5,422 nt of DNA from Clostridiales bacterium. GTDB taxonomy: Bacteria; Bacillota; Clostridia; Peptostreptococcales; Anaerovoracaceae. The stretch spans positions 1-5,422 of the forward strand of contig WRFF01000115.1 in the NCBI GenBank assembly GCA_009778945.1, in the 5' to 3' direction. Each line of letters begins with the position of its first letter. Within the stretch, counting starts at the first letter, position 1. The position numbers and the translations under genes are program-made. This document shows positions 1 to 4,207 of this stretch, piece by piece. A model generated the notes under the pieces. That model was not told the DNA's origin, did no database searches, and saw only the letters and a program-made list of their open reading frames with translations.

Positions 1-370
1 CACCTCTAAGCGTTCCGCCCAAAGCCGGCTTTCGCGCCGTTTCCGCATTTGCGCCTTTCGACGCGAACCATCCCATAATAACCGCGGCGGGCAGATATCC
101 GAGGATATAGCCGCCCGTCGGTCCCGCAAGGGCGCCGACGCCGCCTGAAAATCCCACAAACACCGGCGCGCCGACGGCGCCGAGCAGGATGTAGATCACC
201 ATCGAAACCGCGCCCCGTTTCGCGCCCAGCGCGCCGCCGCAAATAAAGACCGGCAGCAGCGCCAGATTGATCGGTACCGGCGTGAAAGGAAGCGGTATCT
301 GGATCTGGCTCAGCACCCCTGTCAGCGCCGCGAAAACGGCGCAGAGAATCCAGGAGAGCAAGCGGTTCAT
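1..370 (-). CDS. bioY: BioY family biotin transporter S component (3' end cut by window)
   Basis: BioY is the membrane-embedded, biotin-binding S component of energy-coupling factor (ECF) transporters; it works alone or with the EcfT and EcfA subunits to import biotin. The visible 123 residues are hydrophobic and carry the family hallmarks: an N-terminal helix followed by IPLPFTPVPINL (residues about 25-36), helices near 35-48 and 55-72, and the signature GPTGGYILGYLP at about 83-94, which is normally near the biotin pocket. BioY proteins are usually about 180-200 aa, so roughly a third is missing beyond the left edge. The ATG at 370-368 is the only sensible start: an in-frame TAG, the rplL stop, lies three codons upstream. 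No Shine-Dalgarno sequence and no BirA-like operator is seen in the 9-nt gap, so translation probably depends on ribosomes finishing rplL. Family assignment is firm; operon membership is inferred from spacing. Confidence 0.93.
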   Translation of the reverse strand, partial: MNRLLSWILCAVFAALTGVLSQIQIPLPFTPVPINLALLPVFICGGALGAKRGAVSMVIYILLGAVGAPVFVGFSGGVGALAGPTGGYILGYLPAAVIMGWFASKGANAETARKPALGGTLRG

Positions 371-379
371 GAGGCGGCG

Positions 380-751
380 CTACTTGAGCGTAGCTTTGCC
401 GCCGGCCTCTTCGATCTGTTTCGCAATCGCTTCCGCTTCGGGCTTTTCAATACCTTCCTTAACCATCGAAGGCGCGCCGTCAACGAGGTCTTTGGCTTCT
501 TTCAGGCCAAGTCCCGTGATTTCACGGACAACTTTGATGACCTTGACTTTCTCGGCGCCGATTTCGGTAAGTTCGACCGAGAATTCGGTCTGCTCTTCCG
601 CCGCTTCCGCCGCAGGACCCGCGCCCGCGCCCGCAACCATCACCGGAGCCGCCGCCGACACGCCGAATTCCTCTTCACAGGCCTTCACGAGCTCGTTGAT
701 TTCGAGTACGGTCGCGCCCTTCAATTCGTCAATAATTTTTTGAATATCCAT
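380..751 (-). CDS. rplL: 50S ribosomal protein L7/L12
   Basis: L7/L12 is the multicopy acidic protein of the ribosomal stalk. It binds as dimers to L10 and recruits and activates translational GTPases such as EF-Tu, EF-G and IF2. The 123-aa product has the usual size and layout: an N-terminal dimerisation helix region (residues 1-30, LKGATVLEINELVKACEEEF), an Ala/Gly-rich flexible hinge (about 33-52), and a C-terminal factor-binding domain (about 55-123) with the conserved KVIKVVREITGLGLKEAKDL block at 70-89 and a final EEAGGKATLK. The ATG at 751 has an AAAGGA Shine-Dalgarno sequence at 764-759, 7 nt away. It follows rplJ by 21 nt and has no terminator after it: bioY begins 9 nt beyond the TAG stop. 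It is expected to be co-regulated with rplJ through the L10 leader. Confidence 0.98.
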   Translation of the reverse strand: MDIQKIIDELKGATVLEINELVKACEEEFGVSAAAPVMVAGAGAGPAAEAAEEQTEFSVELTEIGAEKVKVIKVVREITGLGLKEAKDLVDGAPSMVKEGIEKPEAEAIAKQIEEAGGKATLK

Positions 752-772
752 TTTTATTTCCTTTCTTATGAA

Positions 773-1480
773 TTATGCTTCAGGCTCCGACAAAGCGTCC
801 GCCACTTCCTCCGCAGCAGTTTCAGTTGCGTCGTCTGCAGCCGCAGTCTCCTCCGCTACTGTTTCTTCAGCAGGTGCGGCTTCTTCAGCCGGCGCGGCTT
901 CTTCGACCGCAGGGGCTTCTTCTTCGGCCGGCGCGGCTTCTTCGGCCGCAGGGGCTTCTTCTACTGCCGGCGCCGCCGCGGCGGTACTGCCATCTTTGTC
1001 TGCGATCGCCGCAAACGTGCGGACCAGCTTCCCGATCGGGCTCTGGACGCTTCCGAGGAAGCGGCCGATCAAAACATCCCGCGAGGGGATCAATGCGATC
1101 TGCTTGACGCCGTCCGCATCGTAGTACGCGCCTTCGATGATGCCGGCTTTGAATTCCATCTTCTTGAATTCTTTCATGACGCCGTCGAGCACACGCGCCG
1201 GAGCGATCGCATCCTCGAAACCAAACGCAAACGCACTCGGCCCGTCCAGGATCTCCGCGATTTTCTCATTGTCCGTACCCGTGACCGCACGCTTGACCAA
1301 GGTGTTTTTGTAGACCTTGTAATCCACGCCCGCATCGCGCAGCTTGCCGCGCATCGCGTCCGCCTGCGCGACGGTCACGCCGATATAGTCGATCACGACG
1401 ACAGAACTGGCCTTCTCAAACTTTTCGCTGATCTCCGCGACAACCGCGGATTTCTCTTCCAAATGTTGTTGTGAGGGCAT
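773..1480 (-). CDS. rplJ: 50S ribosomal protein L10 with long acidic Ala/Glu/Pro tail
   Basis: L10 anchors the L7/L12 dimers to the large subunit beside L11 and, as the L10-L12 complex, represses its own operon by binding the leader RNA. Residues 1-162 form a normal L10: N-terminal globular domain with YKVYKNTLVKRA (54-65) and GPSAFAFGFED (80-90), then the C-terminal region with IPSRDVLIGRFLGSVQSPIG (131-150) that includes the L12-binding helix. Bacterial L10 is usually about 165-180 aa, but this one is 235 aa. Residues 166-235 are low-complexity Ala/Glu/Pro with about 23 acidic and no basic residues, ending SEPEA. The tail is coded by a 39-nt tandem repeat. The ATG at 1480 has AAAGGAG at 1497-1491, 10 nt upstream. 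The reading frame runs cleanly through the tail, so it is probably real protein and not a frameshift. The tail's function is unknown; it resembles in composition only the acidic stalk-protein hinges. Confidence 0.97.
   Translation of the reverse strand: MPSQQHLEEKSAVVAEISEKFEKASSVVVIDYIGVTVAQADAMRGKLRDAGVDYKVYKNTLVKRAVTGTDNEKIAEILDGPSAFAFGFEDAIAPARVLDGVMKEFKKMEFKAGIIEGAYYDADGVKQIALIPSRDVLIGRFLGSVQSPIGKLVRTFAAIADKDGSTAAAAPAVEEAPAAEEAAPAEEEAPAVEEAAPAEEAAPAEETVAEETAAADDATETAAEEVADALSEPEA
889..974 (-). repeat. 39-nt tandem repeat inside the rplJ tail
   Basis: On the plus strand, a unit beginning CCGGCGCGGCTTCTTCG starts at 889 and again at 928, exactly 39 nt later, with very few differences; a third partial copy starts at 967 with CCGGCGCC. 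Looser related units with the GGCTTCTTC core occur at about 867-888. Each 39-nt unit codes for 13 residues of the AEEAAPAEEEAPA type, so the repeats keep the rplJ frame. This is the pattern expected from in-frame slippage or unequal recombination, and the copy number may vary between strains. Confidence 0.85.
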
Positions 1481-1503
1481 ATCCTATTTTCTCCTTTCCG
1501 GCC

Positions 1504-1541
1504 AAAACAAATGGCCTATTTGTCCGTAAACTTTAGGCCAT
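1504..1541 (-). terminator. Probable attenuator hairpin in the L10 leader
   Basis: In the RNA, AUGGCCUA (1541-1534) pairs perfectly with UAGGCCAU (1518-1511) across a 15-nt loop, and UUGUUUU follows at once (1510-1504). This is the shape of an intrinsic terminator with a modest U tract, 24 nt before the rplJ Shine-Dalgarno region begins in earnest. Its loop contains the GUUUACGG segment that closes the L10 leader, so the two structures compete. In Bacillus subtilis L10-L12 controls rplJL by termination in the leader; a similar mechanism is inferred here. The stem is only 8 bp and the U tract is interrupted, so a purely translational role cannot be excluded. Confidence 0.65.
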
Positions 1542-1620
1542 GAAATCTCTTTGAGATTGCTGTCACCTCGGCGGGGGATTGAGTTCGTCCTTTTGGGAGT
1601 CGCGCCCGCTGTCTACGGTC
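1524..1620 (-). ncRNA. Ribosomal protein L10 leader (cis-regulatory RNA)
   Basis: The RNA begins ACCGUAGACAGCGGGCGC (from 1619) and later has CCCGCCGAGGUGACA (1575-1561). These match the two conserved halves of the L10 leader known from Firmicutes and other bacteria, as I recall its consensus (CCGUAGACAGCAGG ... CCUGCCGAGG). GCGGG (1609-1605) pairs with CCCGC (1575-1571); relative to that consensus an A-U pair has become G-C, a compensatory change that supports the helix. CCGUAGAC (1618-1611) can also pair with GUUUACGG (1531-1524) over 8 bp with one G-U, which would close the element at its base. A small hairpin AAUCUC-AAA-GAGAUU lies inside (1558-1544). In known cases the L10-L12 complex binds this RNA and lowers rplJ-rplL expression; its position directly before rplJ fits that role. 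Confidence 0.9.
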
Positions 1621-1622
1621 CT

Positions 1623-1647
1623 ATAATAATAAATAAATTATTATTAT
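1623..1647 (-). promoter_or_regulatory. Pure A/T inverted repeat between rplA and L10 leader; possible internal promoter
   Basis: Immediately after the rplA stop codon, ATAATAATAA (1647-1638) and TTATTATTAT (1632-1623) form a perfect 10-bp inverted repeat with a 5-nt loop. There is no U tract after it, so it is not a standard terminator. The stretch stands out sharply against GC-rich flanks. It also contains TATTAT at 1628-1623, a good -10 box that would place a start at the beginning of the L10 leader. The matching -35 position (TTAAAT, about 1651-1646) is poor. A role as an internal rplJ promoter is possible; a transcript hairpin is the alternative. Confidence 0.5.
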
Positions 1648-2352
1648 TTAATTATTCGTGCCGACTCTGGCCGGATTGACCTTCACGCCGGGGCCCATGG
1701 TCGAGGCGACCGTGACGCTCCGGAGGTACTGGCCTTTCGCAGCGACCGGCTTTGCCTTTACGACAGCTTCCACCAGCGCGTTGAAATTGCCGAGCAGCTT
1801 ATCCGTCCCGAACGACACTTTGCCGATCGGCGTATGGATGATATTGGTTTTGTCGAGGCGGTACTCGACTTTACCGGCTTTGATTTCTTCGAGCGCTTTT
1901 GCGATGTCCATCGTGACCGTACCGGATTTCGGGTTCGGCATCAGCCCCTTGGGGCCGAGCAGTTTGCCGAGCTTTCCGACAACGCCCATCATGTCCGGGG
2001 TCGCGACCACAACGTCAAAATCAAACCAGCTCTCTTTCTGGATCTTGTCCGCGAGCTCATCCGCGCCCACATAATCGGCGCCCGCATCTTTCGCTTCCTG
2101 CTCTTTCGGGCCTTTCGCGAAGACGAGTACGCGCTGAGACTTACCCGTGCCGTTCGGCAGGACGATAGCGCCGCGCACCTGCTGGTCCGCGTGCCGCCCG
2201 TCGACGCCAAGTTTCAGGTGGACTTCCACCGTCTCGTCGAATTTCGCGGGAGCGGCCTTGATCACGAGATCAAGCGCGTCTGTTGCGTCGTAGAGGTTTT
2301 GCTGCTCGATGAGCTTCGCCGCCTCCTGATATTTCTTGCCTCTCTTTGGCAT
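1648..2352 (-). CDS. rplA: 50S ribosomal protein L1
   Basis: L1 forms the mobile L1 stalk at the E site, helping deacylated tRNA leave the ribosome, and in many bacteria represses the rplK-rplA mRNA by binding an RNA that mimics its 23S rRNA site. The product is 234 aa, the usual length. Domain I (about 1-65 and 160-234) surrounds domain II (about 66-160), which contains the family signature GKLGKLLGPKGLMPNPKSGTV at 126-146. The conserved C-terminal SVTVASTMGPGVKVNPA is at 212-228. The ATG at 2352 has an ideal AAAGGAGG at 2365-2358, 5 nt away. It follows rplK by 49 nt, with a stem-loop in the gap. Confidence 0.98.
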   Translation of the reverse strand: MPKRGKKYQEAAKLIEQQNLYDATDALDLVIKAAPAKFDETVEVHLKLGVDGRHADQQVRGAIVLPNGTGKSQRVLVFAKGPKEQEAKDAGADYVGADELADKIQKESWFDFDVVVATPDMMGVVGKLGKLLGPKGLMPNPKSGTVTMDIAKALEEIKAGKVEYRLDKTNIIHTPIGKVSFGTDKLLGNFNALVEAVVKAKPVAAKGQYLRSVTVASTMGPGVKVNPARVGTNN

Positions 2353-2365
2353 TTCTACCTCCTTT

Positions 2366-2397
2366 GTGGTACCTGCGATCCTTTACGGATCTCCCAC
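2366..2397 (-). promoter_or_regulatory. Stem-loop with asymmetric internal loop next to rplA ribosome-binding site
   Basis: In the rplK-rplA gap the RNA can form GUGG (2397-2394) with CCAC (2369-2366), a 2-nt by 7-nt internal loop (GA against GCAGGUA), and a perfect inner stem GAUCC (2391-2387) with GGAUC (2381-2377) around a GUAAA loop. The outer strand abuts the AAAGGAGG of rplA. Two helices flanking an asymmetric loop is the general form of L1-binding sites in mRNA, so this may be an autoregulatory site. That is inference from shape only, and the helices are short. Confidence 0.4.
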
Positions 2398-2401
2398 GGG
2401 A

Positions 2402-2827
2402 TCAGTCCGCTACGGTGATCCCCATACTGCGCGCCGTACCGCGAATCATCGCGGCGGCGGCTTCCACTGTGTTTGCGTTTAAATCCGCCATTTTGGTCTT
2501 TGCGATCTCCTCGACCTGCGCCGCGGTGACCGCCGCTACCTTGCGCCGGTTCGGTTCGCCGGACCCGCCGCTGACGCCCGCCGCTTTTTTCAGCATCTCG
2601 GCCGCCGGCGGTGTTTTTGTTATGAAGCTGAACGAACGATCCGCGTACACCGTGATGACCACCGGGATGATCGTGCCGGCCTGGTCCTGCGTCTTTGCGT
2701 TGAACTGCTTGCAGAAGTCCATAATATTGACGCCTTTCTGGCCTAGCGCGGGGCCCACGGGAGGCGCCGGATTTGCGCCGCCGGCAGGGATCTGCAGCTT
2801 GATATAACCATCTATCTTTTTCGCCAT
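2402..2827 (-). CDS. rplK: 50S ribosomal protein L11
   Basis: L11 binds the GTPase-associated centre of 23S rRNA beside L10 and takes part in factor binding and the stringent response; it is the site of thiostrepton action. The 141-aa product is full length. The N-terminal domain (1-70) has the proline-rich PAPPVGPALGQKGVNIMDFC (20-39) and IIPVVITVYADRSFSF (53-68). The C-terminal rRNA-binding domain (72-141) has KTPPAAEMLKKAAG, SGSGEP-like SGGSGEPNRRK (86-96) and the final GTARSMGITVAD. The ATG at 2827 is preceded by AAAGGAGG at 2847-2840, 12 nt away, rather longer than for rplA. It is 23 nt downstream of nusG, with no separate promoter seen. Confidence 0.98.
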   Translation of the reverse strand: MAKKIDGYIKLQIPAGGANPAPPVGPALGQKGVNIMDFCKQFNAKTQDQAGTIIPVVITVYADRSFSFITKTPPAAEMLKKAAGVSGGSGEPNRRKVAAVTAAQVEEIAKTKMADLNANTVEAAAAMIRGTARSMGITVAD

Positions 2828-2850
2828 GTCTTACCTACTCCTCCTTTCCG

Positions 2851-3483
2851 TCAGATTTGTTCGATCTGGTCGTAGACCAACTCGACGGAAGTATCCCTTC
2901 CGAACATGGAGATGCGCGCCTTGAGGGTTTCCTTTTCGGGATTGACCTCTTCGACAACGCCTGTTACGCCTTCAAACGGTCCGTTGATGACCTTGACCGT
3001 ATCGCCCACGTGGATGTCGAGTTCGATATAGACCTTCTCGATGCCCATGCGGCGCACTTCTTCTTTTGTGAGCGGCACCGGCTCGATGCCGTGCCCGACA
3101 AACCCTGTCACACCCTGCGTATTGCGCACGAGATACCAGGATTCATTATCCACTTTCATTTTAATCAGCACATAACCGGCAAAGGTCTTGCGCGTCTTCA
3201 GTTTGCGCTGCCCGTCCTTGAGTTCGACATAATCCTCCATCGGTACGATGATCTTGAGGATCTTGTCTTTAAGACGGCTCTCTTCGCTGCTGTTCTCGAC
3301 GAGCTTTTCGATATTTTTCTTGACCTTCTGCTCGTGTCCCGAATACGTATGAATCACATACCAGCGCGGCGCGTCCTTGTCGCTGTCGTCGTAAACATCG
3401 TTTTCCGCGTCCTCCGCGAAAACCCGGCGCACTTCCGCCGCCTGATCCGTTTTTTTGTTTTCCTGTTCCTGTTCGATTGTCAT
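2851..3483 (-). CDS. nusG: Transcription elongation/antitermination factor NusG, with acidic N-terminal extension
   Basis: NusG binds RNA polymerase through its NGN domain and contacts Rho or ribosomal protein S10 through its KOW domain. The NGN domain spans about residues 39-148: APRWYVIHTYSGHEQKVKKNIE at the start, FAGYVLIKMKVDNESWYLVRNTQGVTGFVG at 101-130, then the PLTKEEV segment. The KOW domain spans about 155-210 with GDTVKVINGPFEGVTG (160-175) and ISMFGRDTSVEL (191-202). At 210 aa it exceeds the usual 170-180 because of an acidic, probably disordered leader (residues 1-38). The ATG at 3483 is kept because no other in-frame start lies before the NGN domain with a better ribosome-binding site. 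The site itself is weak (GGCAGG), and the gap to secE is 17 nt, suggesting translational coupling. Confidence 0.97.
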   Translation of the reverse strand: MTIEQEQENKKTDQAAEVRRVFAEDAENDVYDDSDKDAPRWYVIHTYSGHEQKVKKNIEKLVENSSEESRLKDKILKIIVPMEDYVELKDGQRKLKTRKTFAGYVLIKMKVDNESWYLVRNTQGVTGFVGHGIEPVPLTKEEVRRMGIEKVYIELDIHVGDTVKVINGPFEGVTGVVEEVNPEKETLKARISMFGRDTSVELVYDQIEQI

Positions 3484-3500
3484 CTGCCTGCCATTCGCTA

Positions 3501-3914
3501 TTAACTTACCATACTGATATTAAAGACATGCTGGATGATCGCAAGGAATCCCGAGTCCACGCCCCACAGGAAAAGACCGAAGAACAGGCACGCGATGAAA
3601 ACGACCACCGTGTACGAAACCAGTTCCTTGCGCGTCGGCCACACGACCTTTTTCGTCTCGGTCCGGACACCGCGGAAATAGTCCATCAGCCCGCCGCTGT
3701 TCTTCTGGTTCGCGGCCTGCGGAGTCGGGTTTTTCGGCGCAGCCTTGACTTTCGCGGCCTGCGCGTTGCGCTGCCCTTGAACATTGCGAACCAACGCGGA
3801 CCTTGTCTTTTCCTTGCCGTCTTTTCCTTCTTTCTTGGACTCCGGCATCGTCACTCTGCGGCGTTCCGCAAGCCTCGCCCGGTTTTTATCTTTCTTATCC
3901 TTATCGCCAGCCAT
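3501..3914 (-). CDS. secE: Preprotein translocase subunit SecE with long basic N-terminal extension
   Basis: SecE clamps the SecY channel of the Sec translocon. The conserved core is at the C-terminus (about 76-137): an amphipathic region LMDYFRGVRTETKK, the family motif VVWPTRKEL (90-98), and one transmembrane helix at about 100-122 (SYTVVVFIACLFFGLFLWGV). Single-helix SecE proteins of Firmicutes are commonly about 60-75 aa; here 75 extra residues, rich in Lys/Arg with Ala, Gln and Asp/Glu, precede the core. The start at 3914 is supported by AGGAG at 3925-3921 with a 6-nt spacer. Internal ATGs at residues 23 and 77 lack good ribosome-binding sites, although a start at 77 would give a normal-sized 61-aa SecE. 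Membrane placement puts the extension in the cytoplasm by the positive-inside rule. Confidence 0.93.
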   Translation of the reverse strand: MAGDKDKKDKNRARLAERRRVTMPESKKEGKDGKEKTRSALVRNVQGQRNAQAAKVKAAPKNPTPQAANQKNSGGLMDYFRGVRTETKKVVWPTRKELVSYTVVVFIACLFFGLFLWGVDSGFLAIIQHVFNISMVS

Positions 3915-3920
3915 ATCCGT

Positions 3921-3926
3921 CTCCTA
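3921..3926 (-). promoter_or_regulatory. secE Shine-Dalgarno sequence overlapping the rpmG stop
   Basis: The rpmG stop codon TAG (3926-3924) is read into TAGGAG, so the secE ribosome-binding site AGGAG (3925-3921) shares bases with it. A ribosome terminating on rpmG sits on the secE start region, which favours coupled translation of the two genes and supports the secE start at 3914. Confidence 0.75.
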
Positions 3927-4085
3927 TTTGGTCTCGCGGTGAACCGTCTCCTGGCGGCAGAACTTGCAGTATTTCTTGAGTTCCATCCGCTCCGGATCGT
4001 TCTTCTTGTTTTTCATTGTGTCATAATTCCGCTGTTTGCACTGCGTGCATTCCAGCGTCACTTTGACCCTCGTCCCTGCTGCCAT
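3924..4085 (-). CDS. rpmG: 50S ribosomal protein L33
   Basis: L33 is a small zinc-ribbon protein of the large subunit near the E site. The 53-aa product begins MAAGTRVKVTLECTQCKQRN and ends KKYCKFCRQETVHRETK. Two CxxC pairs (Cys13/Cys16 and Cys40/Cys43) form the zinc site, marking the zinc-binding (C+) form rather than a C- paralogue. The middle segment YDTMKNKKNDPERMELKKYC is typical of the family. The ATG at 4085 has AAAGGA at about 4101-4096, 10 nt away. It is the first gene of the operon after the promoter; the rpmG-secE-nusG order is widely conserved. No tRNA-Trp gene, sometimes found beside rpmG/secE, is present: secE starts 9 nt after the stop. Confidence 0.96.
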   Translation of the reverse strand: MAAGTRVKVTLECTQCKQRNYDTMKNKKNDPERMELKKYCKFCRQETVHRETK

Positions 4086-4138
4086 CTCTGCGCATTCCTT
4101 TCTGTATTCTCCTCCGATCGGCGAATCGTTCGCAACCG

Positions 4139-4171
4139 AAAAACTGTCTTAGGCGCTTTTCCATAAGACAG
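4139..4171 (-). terminator. Intrinsic terminator-like hairpin between the ATPase gene and rpmG
   Basis: CTGTCTTA (4171-4164) and TAAGACAG (4159-style partner at 4151-4144) make a perfect 8-bp stem, with GG and CC inside the loop able to add two pairs, followed directly by TTTTT (4143-4139). This fits an intrinsic terminator for the ATPase gene, whose stop is 24 nt upstream. The hairpin also lies at the very start of any transcript from the promoter at 4207-4179, so it may double as a 5' hairpin or attenuator of the ribosomal operon. A second small inverted repeat, GCGAA-TTCGC with a 3-nt loop, follows at 4133-4121 in the same leader. Confidence 0.75.
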
Positions 4172-4178
4172 CTTATAA

Positions 4179-4207
4179 ATAATATCCTATCCGGCTCACG
4201 GTGTCAA
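4179..4207 (-). promoter_or_regulatory. Near-consensus sigma-70/sigma-A promoter for the rpmG operon
   Basis: TTGACA (4207-4202) matches the -35 consensus exactly and TATTAT (4184-4179) matches the -10 in five of six positions, with an ideal 17-bp spacer. The expected start is near 4172. The -35 box lies inside the last codons of the ATPase gene (Leu-Thr before Pro-stop). It is the only strong promoter seen upstream of rpmG and would give a leader of about 87 nt. Confidence 0.75.

Noticed and set aside
889..974. CRISPR-like or noncoding repeat array
   Set aside because: The 39-nt units are head-to-tail without spacers, keep the rplJ frame and code for an Ala/Glu/Pro tail.
740..1474. Long open frame on the plus strand opposite rplJ
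   Set aside because: It mirrors the GC-rich third-position pattern and the repeats of rplJ; its product is a low-complexity Arg/Phe/Gly string with no family resemblance, while the minus strand is unmistakably L10.
2377..2391. Terminator between rplK and rplA
   Set aside because: The GATCC/GGATC stem is only 5 bp and no T tract follows; rplK and rplA are expected on one transcript.
3492..3494. ATG just upstream of the nusG start
   Set aside because: It is out of frame with NusG (11 nt upstream) and leads to no recognisable product.
2857..4166. Plus-strand open frames opposite nusG, secE and rpmG
   Set aside because: They lie antisense to clearly recognised genes, have no credible ribosome-binding sites and resemble no known protein.
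3915..4178. tRNA-Trp or another tRNA near rpmG-secE
   Set aside because: The rpmG-secE gap is 9 nt, and the 93 nt before rpmG show a terminator-like hairpin and a small inverted repeat but no cloverleaf or T-loop sequence.
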